Shown here: piece after piece, positions 33,003 through 42,866 of the stretch
Numbering within the stretch: the stretch's first letter is position 1
How the letters are laid out: each line of letters begins with the position of its first letter
Source of the DNA: Adenophora triphylla var. japonica
Lineage: Eukaryota; Streptophyta; Magnoliopsida; Asterales; Campanulaceae
Assembly (NCBI GenBank): GCA_022495995.1
Contig: JAFEMH010001348.1
Coordinates: 186,001-250,000, forward strand
Reading direction: 5' to 3'
Length of the DNA stretch: 64,000 bases
Position numbers and translations under genes: made by a program
The notes under the pieces: model-generated
Database searches by the model: none
What the model was told of the DNA's origin: nothing
The model's input: the letters and a program-made list of their open reading frames with translations, nothing else

Positions 33003-33271
33003 TTATGTCGTGCGACATAACCAGCCATGGAGAGTTCTAGAAGGTTGCCACCTTGCATGTTTCTAGAAGAATCCAGAAGTGGCTACTTATGTCGTGCGAC
33101 ATAACCAGCCAGGAAGAGTTCTAGAAGGTTGCCACCTTGCATGTTTCTAGAAGAATCCAGAAGTGGCTACTTATGTCGTGCGACATAACCAGCCAGGAAG
33201 AGTTCTAGAAGGTTGCCACCTTGCATGATTCTAGAAGGAAAACGGTTATGGCTTATCATGTCGTGCGACAT
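33003..33271 (+). promoter_or_regulatory. B U3 array of 84-bp units with palindromes
   Basis: TTATGTCGTGCGACATAA (8-bp arms around TG) lies at 33003-33020, 33087-33104 and 33171-33188, with a shorter version ATGTCGTGCGACAT at 33258-33271. Spacing is 84 bases. Each unit also has AGTTCTAGAAGGTTGCCACC. The last palindrome ends 21 bases before the TATA box. Confidence 0.7.
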
Positions 33272-33292
33272 AACAAGCCCATGCAGGCAGCC

Positions 33293-33300
33293 TATAAATA
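33293..33300 (+). promoter_or_regulatory. TATA box of the B 5' LTR
   Basis: TATAAATA followed by GAGGCC, a good plant TATA match, in the usual place after U3. Confidence 0.7.
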
Positions 33301-33914
33301 GAGGCCTTCACCTCTCATTTTGGACACACCTCTTCCACCCCTCAGTCCCCCTCTATAGGGAATACGCCCAGAAGCCTCCTCCCTCTTCATATACCCCCAA
33401 AATATCCACTAATCCTCCCAAATCAATCCCACACACACTTCCCACACACACACTTCATACACACACCAAGAACCAAGGATTCTCAAGAAACGAAGGCTCA
33501 ATCCCATCCCCAGAAGCTGCTATTTTGAAGGCCCCTATATCTAACTTGATATAGAGGGTCGTGGTCTTCAAGGGTAACGATTTTCTACCCATTTCCTTTC
33601 CTTATCTTCATCATACATGGAATCTCTATGCTAAATGCTTTAATAATGTGATATTCTGAATAAAGTTGCATGCTTTAGCTTCATATTTCATAGATCCACA
33701 TCTGATTTCATTACATTTCCTATAAAAGCCCCGGTTTGGCTTGGTTTAGCAAGAACACTCAAGATGAGTGTGGATCCTTCATATCCACACCCTCTTGAAG
33801 TGTTCATTATTGATAAACATGCTCCCTGAGATTTGTTTGTGAAGTAACTTGACCATTTTGATGCCTTGTTACCTCTGCAAATCTCAGCTGTAAAGCCTCT
33901 GCAAAATGGCTAGT

Positions 33915-33953
33915 TATGTCACGCGACATAGGCAGCCTATGTCACGCGACATA
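33915..33953 (+). promoter_or_regulatory. Paired palindromes downstream of the B promoter
   Basis: TATGTCACGCGACATA at 33915-33930 and 33938-33953, a variant of the U3 motif with ACGC in the middle. The same pair is present in the 3' LTR near 43929-43967. Confidence 0.5.
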
Positions 33954-34964
33954 AGTAGCCAGTTTTCAGAAGCTTCACAGTTTCAAGCTGTAATCTGATG
34001 TTAACCCCCATAATGCTAATACTTGATGTTTAGATAACATCTATGTACATAATATGTCATCTTTTCATTAAAATACCATTCTCATACATAAAGGTGCATC
34101 CTTTGCACCAAAATCCCATTTTTCATGCATTAAAATCATTCCTTTTCCATTTAAAATCCCTTTTCACATTAAAGATGCACTCTTTGCACAAAGATCATTT
34201 CTTTACATAAAAAGCACCCATTTGCAATCAAATGCATCATTTTCAAACCAAAAATGCCATCTTTTCACATAAAGTATCATTTTTACATGCATTCCCCCAT
34301 GTCCCCATTTGTAACCTTGGAACGGACCGGTGTAAAGTTCTTATCTTTACATTGTTCATCCCATTAAAGGTTTCATGATTTCTTTAGAAGGGGACAACCT
34401 TGAACCCTATATCTCCAATTATCGCTTAAGAAAGAGTATGAAGCATCTATACGAGCTCAACCGTCTTAAAGCATAGGATTGATGGGCTAAGGACCTTCCT
34501 TTTCTAAAGAACCTCATCTTTGACCAAAAAGAGAGACATTCTCTCGATCACGCAAGTCCCGAGGGTCCCGAGATTAAAATGCGATAATCACAAGTCATAA
34601 GATGAGGACGGGATCATAATCCCGAATACATAAAATCCAAGAAATCCCGAGCGACAACCAATAAATGGTTTGTACGTCCGGAAGACGACTTGGGACATTC
34701 CCTCCTTATTTTCAAACACATGCACACAAGAAATCACGCAAGCAAGCACGATTACTGAAATCTTGGGAGACTTGCTCCGGCAAGGCACTTTGGGTGAACG
34801 CCAAACGTTCTTCCCAAGGGGTAACTTAACCTCCGAACCCAAGTAAAAACCTTTTTTTCAAAGTTTTGAGGTAATCAAAATGGCGTGGCGACTCCGTTTT
34901 TCAAATTAAACTCGGATGTCTTCAAACTCGCGTGAAACCAAATTTTGGGCACACATTCACAGTT

Positions 34965-34982
34965 TGGCGACTCCGCTGGGGA
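34965..34982 (+). promoter_or_regulatory. Primer-binding site of B
   Basis: TGGCGACTCCGCTGGGGA, three bases after the LTR end; same as in C and two bases different from A. Confidence 0.8.
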
Positions 34983-36318
34983 AACCCAAAGGAGAAAAGC
35001 TTTTATTTTTAAAAAAAAAAAAAAAATCGATACTCGGTATATAGGTGGAAACCACTTACCCTTCCTGTACACTCCCTGACGTGGGAGTTGGGATAACCGG
35101 TGGTTTAACAATCCACGTACCAGTATCACTCTTTTCGAAAAAAAATTTTTTGAAAAAAATAAAAGAAAGCTTTTCCCTTTGAGCGGGTTAGACTCCTGTC
35201 GCCGATTTCATTAATCATGCTTGCTTTCTTTACCATGCATTGCATCATTTGCATCTTGGAATTTGTGCATACTTTGAAACGGGAAACAACCCGAAAAATA
35301 GCAAAAGGAGTGGAACCTGGAAAATTGATCCATGCTGTCGTACGGCTCAATCCTCCTAGGATTCTGACCATACGACCTCAGTGGCAATTCCACCAGGAAA
35401 AATCAGGGTTAATCCGGCACCTAGCGGCTTGGGGCTACTCGGCTCCATGACTCGACTGGGGCTCCTTAAAATTTACGTGCTTATGTGTTGCATTCTCCCC
35501 GTCCCGAAAATCATTCCTTTAAAACATATTTCTGAAAATCTCTGTTTTAACTCAAAAAGGAACATTTTTAGGAGACTGCACACTACGCGCACCTGATATA
35601 TCCTGTACACTTTTGCACGCACGTCCTTCAAACCCGAGGGTGGTTCCAGCTGCAGTCACGGACAGCCTTACGATGCTCCCGGGCGCGCACGGAATCATCC
35701 CAACCTCCCCATGGCAGCCAGTGTCGACCAATGCACAGTCCGTGTCACACGTTTCAAAAAACCGTGACTTTTGGTTGGTTTTTGGTCTAGTCCGTGTCAT
35801 ATAGCCTAGTTGCATACCCTCGTAAAGGTCAAACCTTAGTTCATAACGGAAGAAGAATTCTGCCGAAATTCCGACAAGGAAAAATCGGTGGGATCTTGAC
35901 TCCGACATTGACTATTGACCTTGACCCGCACGGAATGCGTAAGAGTCAAGACCGAGTCTTTGCCAAAAATCAAAAGATCTTTCGCTCAAGCGAAGCTCTG
36001 CTAAAATTCCGACAAGGAAAAATTGGCAAGATCTTGACCCGGCATTGACTTCGATTCTAACTCACGCCCGGCGTATGCAACGAAGTTCAATGTGACACTG
36101 TGTCATCCGGCTTTTGCCGCCCGACCTATGCCTATTATATTCTCGGACATTACCGAAAGTCAAAACGTCATTCGCTCAAGCGAAATTCTGCCAAAATCCT
36201 ATCAAGGCAGAAAGACGAGACTTTTCCGGTATTGCCTTGACTATAATCCGCATCGCTCGTGCGTTGAAAGTTCCTATGACCCGCTAGACCCGTTAGGAGC
36301 GTTCTTTACTCTCGGTCG

Positions 36319-36421
36319 GTGGGATCCGCGTGCCCTATAGGACCCTCGCCGGGTGTCCACCCCGGGAGGTCGAAATACGTGTGGAATACGAGGGGCTTAT
36401 AGACGTAGTGACGGAACCCAC
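36319..36421 (+). promoter_or_regulatory. Conserved leader hairpin, B
   Basis: GTGGG 36319-36323 with CCCAC 36417-36421; CTATA 36335-36339 with TATAG 36398-36402; CCCTCG 36343-36348 with CGAGGG 36389-36394; CCAC 36357-36360 with GTGG 36381-36384. Confidence 0.65.
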
Positions 36422-36544
36422 TGATCCAGGATCTAGAGTAGTTGCGAAAAAGAAGGGCAAACCCCCTTTTCCAACCAAATAGAAATAAATAAAAGACATT
36501 GTTTTAAGTAAACTTGAACAATTAATGTAATCATAATTGCATGG

Positions 36545-36790
36545 TCCTGTCTCTGAAATCCCTAATCGAGACCTCCTCGGTTCGATTTCCTATCCCGACC
36601 TTTCATGGTCAAATCCCTAATCGATACCCCCTCGGTCCGATTTCCTATCCTGACCTTTCATGGTCAAATCCCTAATCGAGACCTCCTCGGTCCGATTTCC
36701 TATTTTCCTATCCCGACCTTTCATGGTCAAATCCCTAATCGAGACCTTTTCGGTCCGATCTCCGATTTTCGATCTTGTCTTTTCAAGGTC
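36545..36790 (+). repeat. ~55-63-bp tandem repeat in the B leader
   Basis: Four units built on AAATCCCTAATCGAGACC, TCGGTCCGATTTCCTAT and GACCTTTCATGGTC. Unit 3 has an 8-base internal duplication (TTTTCCTA). Confidence 0.75.
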
Positions 36791-36890
36791 TCATCTTTTC
36801 CGATCAATTAGGATTAGGAGAAAATGTGTTTTAAGCAAAAGTTAAGCGATAAGTGCATGTTACTTGAGCTTTCAGCCTAAACACTTGCCC

Positions 36891-37045
36891 CCGAGTCTAA
36901 ACCTCACCCATCTCCGAGTCTAAACCTTGCTTACCCCGAGTCTAAACCTTATCCACCTTCGAGTCTAAACCTCACCCATCTCTGAGTCTAAACCTTGTTT
37001 ACCCCGAGTCTAAATCTTGCATACCCCTAGTCTAAACCTTGCCTA
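36891..37045 (+). repeat. ~23-bp repeat upstream of B gag
   Basis: GAGTCTAAACCT recurs about every 21-25 bases, roughly seven times, separated by short C-rich spacers. Confidence 0.7.
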
Positions 37046-37184
37046 TCCCTTTCCGCAGCCGAGAAAGAAGTGGGCTAGAATATTGGGTCGGCGGCTTTTC
37101 GAAAAACCTTAGGTTCGGACAGGTTCGTCGGCTCGTAGAGTCGAATGGCCGATTTGACGAAACGGTGAGGGTGCAGGAAATCAG

Positions 37185-38844
37185 ATGATTAGGAAAGAAG
37201 AGTTAGTCCTGGCTTTGGAAAATGCCCATAAGGTTCATGAGGAACAGCAAGCCATGATCATTGATGCGCTCCGTAGCCATAGAGTTCAGATAGTGGTCAA
37301 AGCCAATGATTCCCTGGTAGAAGATGAAACTCCAGATGCAGCAATTCCAGCTCCTCTATCCTATAACCAATGCCCTCCTCCATCCACATATGATCCCTTG
37401 CCAAGGACTACCCCTTTGCAGTCCTTTCCAATGTCCCAAGCCATCAGGGTCCCGATGCCCTCACCTCCTCAGATAAGACCCAGCTTTGTTCACCACCAAC
37501 AGAGAGCAAATGCTACAGGCTACCCGATTTCTCGGCCCACAGGTTCAGGTCATCATCTTGGAATGGGTCAGATTACCGCTTCACAGCCCCAGTCAGGTTT
37601 AGGTCATCATCTTGGAATGGGTCAAATTGCAGCTTCCCAAGCCCGACAGCTTAACATGACCCCGCAAACCAATTTGGATCAGTTCGCTTCTCAGGTTCCA
37701 AGCTCTACCCCTCTCCTCCAGTTAGGAAGTCAGACAAGGTCAAATGCTCCTCATCCAATCGCACTCACTGCTACGCAAGTTGCTTCGCCACCAAGTACAA
37801 GATATACACATTGTTCTTCCGGGCCACGTCCCTCGGTGTGGTCAAGACACGTTCGCCCTACTTTTATGGTGCCTCGAACCTCATGTCTTCAGCAGTCATT
37901 TGGATCGCGCTCGCACTCCTCGGTATTCAACTATTACGAGCCATATATCCTCGTCTTCGACAGCTGTCAGACCCTATGAGGCCCCTTATGAGTCTCACCA
38001 CTCCCGATCCTTTGGTTCGTATTCCTATGCTTCAAGTTTGACTTACAAGGAAGGTTACGGTCACGGTCACGCTTTGAATGCTCGCACCGTCATCTCTCCC
38101 ACCGGGGTACTTCCTACTGTGGTTTCATTTGCTGATGCCAATCTTGTGGCGGGGTCGTGTGGTCCTAATGCTCCTATTGACTCGTTCGAAGGAATATTGG
38201 TAGAGTCAATTAAGAAAATACAGGAAAAACCTAGCAGCGAAAGTGTCGACAATCGCTCGACTCAAGCCATCTCACCCTACCAATCTCGCGCATCTGACAC
38301 AAAGGGGTCGAATCTTGACGCTTACATTGATGATTACATAAAAAGGGTTCGTGCACGGGGAAGCACTTCTGGTCTGAAAATGTCTCGCCGCTATAGACCT
38401 TACCCTTCCAACACGGCTGCAACATCTGGTAAAGGAAAGAAGGCATTGTGTACAATGGACGACATCAAGAAGGTACCAATAAATAGTGGTCCTCCGAGAC
38501 AACGAGAACATTTTGATGATTTTGGGATACCCATGGGCTTAATCTTCAAGGCTTTAGTAAAGCTAGGCCTCCTGGAGCCCCTTAGAGACTACCATCCAAA
38601 GAGCTCAAGTACACTCCTCGACATGAATGAGCATTGCACCTTCCATAGTCATTATGGCCACACAACCGACAACTGTATAGCCTTGAAGAGAGCGGTCCAA
38701 GGGTTAATCGAAGCAGGCAAGCTTCGAGCGCCCCAATGGACCAAAACCGACGTACTCGTTCGTAATGGTGACCAAGTCAATGACCAAGGTTCGGATCAAA
38801 GAGCATCAAGAATTTACTTCCAATGCCGAAGGGTAGAAATGTAG
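37185..38844 (+). pseudogene. B gag, one frameshift
   Basis: Frame 37185-37979 gives a helical N-terminus (LENAHKVHEEQQAMIIDAL) and a Pro/Ser/Gln-rich region with PPPSTYDPLPRT, shared with C. The frame changes near 37930 and 37744-38844 continues to a knuckle-like HCTFHSHYGHTTDNCIALK near 38632-38690, the usual Tat pattern before the protease. It ends at TAG 38842. I cannot recognise a complete capsid domain. It is the only coding region in B. Confidence 0.65.
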
Positions 38845-38893
38845 TCCGACAAATAAGAGTAGCTAGACTAGGGTCTACCTATCCTTAAGTAAG

Positions 38894-38927
<34 letters not shown>

Positions 38928-39448
38928 GTCTCTCGCCAACCTTCGTAGGTTCTAGTACTTTTCTCTTTCAATCAAGTCCTCTACGGATATTGTATTTAAT
39001 CTTCAATTTTCTATAAAAGAGTCTTCTTCTTTTCTTGCTAGACTTAAGACATTATTTGCACACCTACATTACATTTAATGAAATGGTTTTATTTTATATG
39101 ATCACTTGCATTGCTCAACAAGTAATCTCTCGAAATAATTCACGTTCTGATTAATCGGTATGAGAAAGTCAACCAATGCTCTCCCTATACACCTTCCTTA
39201 CCCCACAAAAGGCCTCCATCAAGCCATACACTTTCCTTACTTCACAAAAAGGCCTTCATCAAGCCATACACTTTCCCAATCATGCCCCCACCTTCATCTT
39301 GACCAAGTCAACGACGGCGGCAACATCAAGGGACAACAAAAGGCCACTCAGCTTCGAATGATTGACCCCATGTCAACAACAACCTAAGAGCTTACCAAGA
39401 ATGTTCAAGCAGGGGCTCGCCTTGGTCTTCATGTGCAAAAAGAGTAAT

Positions 39449-39502
39449 ACCCAGCTAGGCTGAATATCCCAAAAAAAGGGCAGTCTAGGCAAAAAACAGG
39501 GT
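39449..39502 (+). promoter_or_regulatory. Long 3' hairpin, B
   Basis: ACCC (39449-39452) with GGGT (39499-39502); CTAGGCTG (39455-39462) with CAGTCTAG (39481-39488); CCC (39468-39470) with GGG (39478-39480). Several base pairs differ from A yet all eight of the middle stem still pair. Confidence 0.6.
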
Positions 39503-39821
39503 TGCACATAAAAATAAAAGAAAATGAGGCCAAGGACCCAGCGTCACCAATCAAAAGCTTGACGGACAGGCAAGACCAAAGCTCAGAAAATAAAAGTTGT
39601 CGATAACAATGGGACGGTCGAAGCAAAGACAGAAGCATTTAGGCACGTGCAAATCCTTTCTCCCCCAATGAAAGAGGAAGCAATCAGAATCAGCCGTCCA
39701 AGAATGACATGGTCAAGGAATCATCCCGAGGCCCACGCCTCATCATCTCATCCTAGCCTTTTCACTAAAGGAACCACAAATCCCAAAGCCTGAAGAAGTC
39801 CGGCCAAGGCCGAACTACGGC

Positions 39822-39884
39822 GACCTGAGCTCCTCACAATGAGGGGAACGTAGGCAACCAGCAATGGTCCGGTCATAAACATAT
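39822..39884 (+). promoter_or_regulatory. Two-hairpin 3' module, B copy 1
   Basis: CTACG 39825-39829 with CGTAG 39859-39863; CTCCTC 39840-39845 with GAGGGG 39851-39856; second hairpin CCA-GCAA-TGG 39868-39877. Against A (CCG-GAAA-CGG) the third pair changes from G-C to A-T and the loop stays GNRA. Confidence 0.6.
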
Positions 39885-41225
39885 CCAAATTCCTGAAAAC
39901 CCGGTCTCATCAAATGACCCCTCCCATAAACACATCCAAATTCCCGAAAACCCGGTCTCATCAATGACCTCCCTATACACAGAACTTTTCTTTCACACCA
40001 GCCAACCTTGATCCACGACATTGGTTGACTTTCTCCTCATGATTAATAAGAATGTTTTTTCATATCAAGATTAATGGTTGAATAACCCGAACATCAATAA
40101 AGGGTTTTAAGCAATCTTGTGATCATTGTAAGTAAAACAAGTTTTCAGATGTCTTGACAAGTCTTCCTTTTCTACATCTTAGGAAAAATAGTGCTAAACA
40201 CTGATTTTCTGTCAGCAGGGGCTTCTATACACTTTTACCAACCTTTCTACGCTTATACTCTCTCAAAAGAGTCAAACCTTAAGCGAGTTTTTGTGCCTAC
40301 ATCGAATAAGGCCATCAAAATAACACAAGATCGGGATTTATTTCCGCCTTTCGAAAAAATATGCCCCTGCATGTATACATTTCTAAAATCTTTTCTTTCA
40401 CATCTTCTTAAGGTTGACTGATTGACTAAATTAAAAAAAAAAAAAAAAAAGGATAGGTTTTCCCTCTTCGCTACAATTCGCATTAGGTGCCTTGGAACTC
40501 TTCAAAGTTGGGTCTTTGCCAAGTCATTCCTTTAAACCGGGGCTTCTTTAGCCATTTTTGGGGTTCGCATCGAGTTCTTCACTAGGTCCCTAGATGGATT
40601 CGGTCTTGGTCGATTAACCCCGTGATCACGTTCGCAGTACCAATCAGATTGGGATTTTTGCTAGGTCACCAGACTGGGGCTTCGCCAAGTCACTTCGCCT
40701 ACTCAGTTCATTCAACCGGGGCTTTGCCAAATGAAAGGATCTTTCCTTGCTTTAGTAAGACATTGGGGCTTTGCAGAAAGTTTTTCCTCAGACCGGGGCT
40801 CCGATAAGTCACATCCATCCCTAGAAGAGAGGTTTGGTCACTTCAACATCTGCTTTGGTTATAAAAGCCTGTCAGCATCAGCTTCAAGCGCCAGAGTTTA
40901 AGAAAAGGACCTTAATCAAGACCCGAGGTTTAAACCCAGTCTCAGCCCAAGAAGGAATTCTAGTCCACGTTGACAACATCTCAGAATAACAGCTCACCCG
41001 CACCCAAGGGATACGACCCCACCTGCTTGAAACCCGTCTTAAACAATTTTCAAACACATTCCATATGTACATCCGCACCAGTCCCTACCATGTTTCCAAG
41101 AAAAAAAATCACCCCTAAGCTCAAGTAACGTGCCAATTGCTAATGATAACATTTTCTCCCAAAAAAAGCGCCTCCGTTATTCCCTTTATAATGAGATAAC
41201 GCCAGGCGATAGTTTCCTAATTGTC

Positions 41226-41475
41226 AAAAATCCCAACTTTAGCTACCTCTATCACGAATAGTGAAGTATGCTCAAGTTTTCCCAACTTTAGATACCCATA
41301 TCTCTGATTCGAAAGAGATTGAGAAGTATGCTCAAGTTTTTCCAAACTTTAGATACCCATATCTCTGATTCGAAAGAGATTGAGAAGTATGCTCAAGTTT
41401 TCCAAACTTTAGATACCCATATCTCTGATTCGAAAGAGATTGAGAAGTACGCTCAAGTTTTTACAAACTTTAGTT
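41226..41475 (+). repeat. ~60-bp tandem repeat
   Basis: AACTTTAGATACCCATATC recurs at 41284, 41345 and 41405, each followed by GATTCGAAAGAGATTGAGAA, with a degenerate unit on either side. Confidence 0.8.
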
Positions 41476-41639
41476 ACCCCTATAGTGACGTAATGCCCTG
41501 TAGCCTATTTTACAAATTTACCCCTGTGGCTCATTTTGTTTGCCATTGGCATTTTCAATTCTATTTTCAAATGATTAGGGTACATCCCACTTTCTTTACA
41601 AAAATCATCGAGTCCTTCTTACTTCTTTACAAAATTTCG

Positions 41640-42690
41640 ATCTCTCTCGCGATCTCCGTCATTCCAAGGTGGAAGAATGACATTTCGCTCTTTCTTTCGA
41701 TCTCCGTCATTCCAAGGTGGAAGAATGACATTTCGATCTTTCTCGCGATCTCCGTCATTCCAAGGTGGAAGAATGACATTTCGCTCTTTCTTTCGATCTC
41801 CGTCATTCCAAGGTGGAAGAATGACATTTCGATCTTTCTCGCGATCTCCGTCATTCCAAGGTGGAAGAATGACATTTCGCTCTTTCTTTCGATCTCCGTC
41901 ATTCCAAGGTGGAAGAATGACATTTCGATCTTTCTCGCGATCTCCGTCATTCCAAGGTGGAAGAATGACATTTCGCTCTTTCTTTCGATCTCCGTCATTC
42001 CAAGGTGGAAGAATGACATTTCGATCTTTCTCGCGATCTCCGTCATTCCAAGGTGGAAGAATGACATTTCGCTCTCTCTTTCGATCTCCGTTATTCCAAG
42101 GTGGAAGAATAACATTTCGATCTCTCTCGCGATATCCGTCATTCCAAGGTGGAAGAATGACATTTCGCTCTCTCTTTCGATCTCCGTCATTCCAAGGTGG
42201 AAGAATGACATTTCGATCTTTCTCGCAATCTCCGTCATTCCAAGGTGGAAGAATGACATTTCGCTCTTTCTTTCGATCTCCGTCATTCCAAGGTGGAAGA
42301 ATGACATTTCGATCTTTCTCGCGATCTCCGTCATTCCAAGGTGGAAGAATGACATTTCGCTCTCTCTTTCGATCTCCGTTATTCCAAGGTGGAAGAATAA
42401 CATTTCGATCTCTCTCGCGATCTCCGTCATTCCAAGGTGGAAGAATGACATTTCGCTCTCTCTTTCGATCTCCGTCATTCCTAGGTGGAAGAATGACATT
42501 TCGATCTCTCTCGCGATCTCCGTCATTCCAAGGTGGAAGAATGACATTTCGCCCTCTGTTATTCCAAGGTGGAAGAATAACATTTCGATCTCTCTCGCGA
42601 TCTCCGTCATTCCAAGGTGGAAGAATGACATTTCGCTCTATCTTTCGATCTCCGATATTCCAAGTTGGAAGAATAACATTTCGATTCAGT
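41640..42690 (+). repeat. 48-bp tandem array in 96-bp dimers, about 22 units
   Basis: Unit core GATCTCCGTCATTCCAAGG then TGGAAGAATGACATTTCG. Two variants alternate (CTCTTTCTTTC and ATCTTTCTCGC at the junction). Each unit holds the perfect inverted repeat GTCATTC-10 bases-GAATGAC. Because 48 is a multiple of three, long frames stay open on both strands (472, 354 and 334 codons). These are side effects of the repeat, not genes. Confidence 0.9.
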
Positions 42691-42698
42691 CAAAGCTC

Positions 42699-42765
42699 GA
42701 ACTACGGCCTGGCTTCATTCCCATCCGGGATACGTAGGTAGCCTTTCATAAAAGGTCCAGCCACT
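42699..42765 (+). promoter_or_regulatory. Two-hairpin 3' module, B copy 2
   Basis: CTACG 42702-42706 with CGTAG 42733-42737; TCCC-ATCC-GGGA 42719-42730; second hairpin CCTTT-CATA-AAAGG 42742-42755, five perfect pairs with a sequence different from A. Confidence 0.6.
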
Positions 42766-42853
42766 CGACCAACTTGATCACCCAATCCGTCTCGGCATTC
42801 GCCAGATTGGATCCTTTTCTATCGACAACCCCACTCGCCTTGCAAGTGACGTT

Positions 42854-42866
42854 GCCGAGGGGCTTC
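42854..42866 (+). promoter_or_regulatory. Polypurine tract of B
   Basis: GCCGAGGGGCTTC immediately before the 3' LTR. Confidence 0.7.

Larger units (their letters stand above)
32767..34961 (+). repeat. B 5' LTR (2,195 bp)
   Basis: Longer than the 3' LTR by one 84-bp U3 unit and a few bases. It contains a U3 palindrome array, a TATA box at 33293-33300 and an AT-rich region with many TTTGCA and CATTTT words (34060-34290). Confidence 0.93.
34983..37184 (+). other. B leader (5' untranslated)
   Basis: Noncoding leader related over long stretches to C (46258-47706 and 57644-57839, reverse strand) and, from about 35575, to A. An 82-codon ORF at 36092-36340 has a counterpart in C (46533-46781), but it overlaps the leader hairpin, so nucleotide-level constraint may explain its conservation. 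Confidence 0.7.
38845..41225 (+). other. B interior without genes, including a 29-A run
   Basis: No pol homology in any frame. An uninterrupted run of 29 A lies at 38897-38925, 53 bases after the gag stop. 39440-39890 is homologous to the A region just after integrase. At 40480-40810 there are degenerate repeats of GGGGCTTTGCCAAGTCA. Confidence 0.65.

Noticed and set aside
36092..36340. 82-codon leader ORF conserved in B and C
   Set aside because: It overlaps the hairpin, whose stems explain the conservation, and in A the matching region is not open. Kept only as a remark; a synonymous-site test could revive it.
41319..42741. Long ORFs of 472, 354 and 334 codons over the repeat array
   Set aside because: All follow from a 48-bp unit, a multiple of three without stops; no sign of a real protein, and frames are open on both strands at once.
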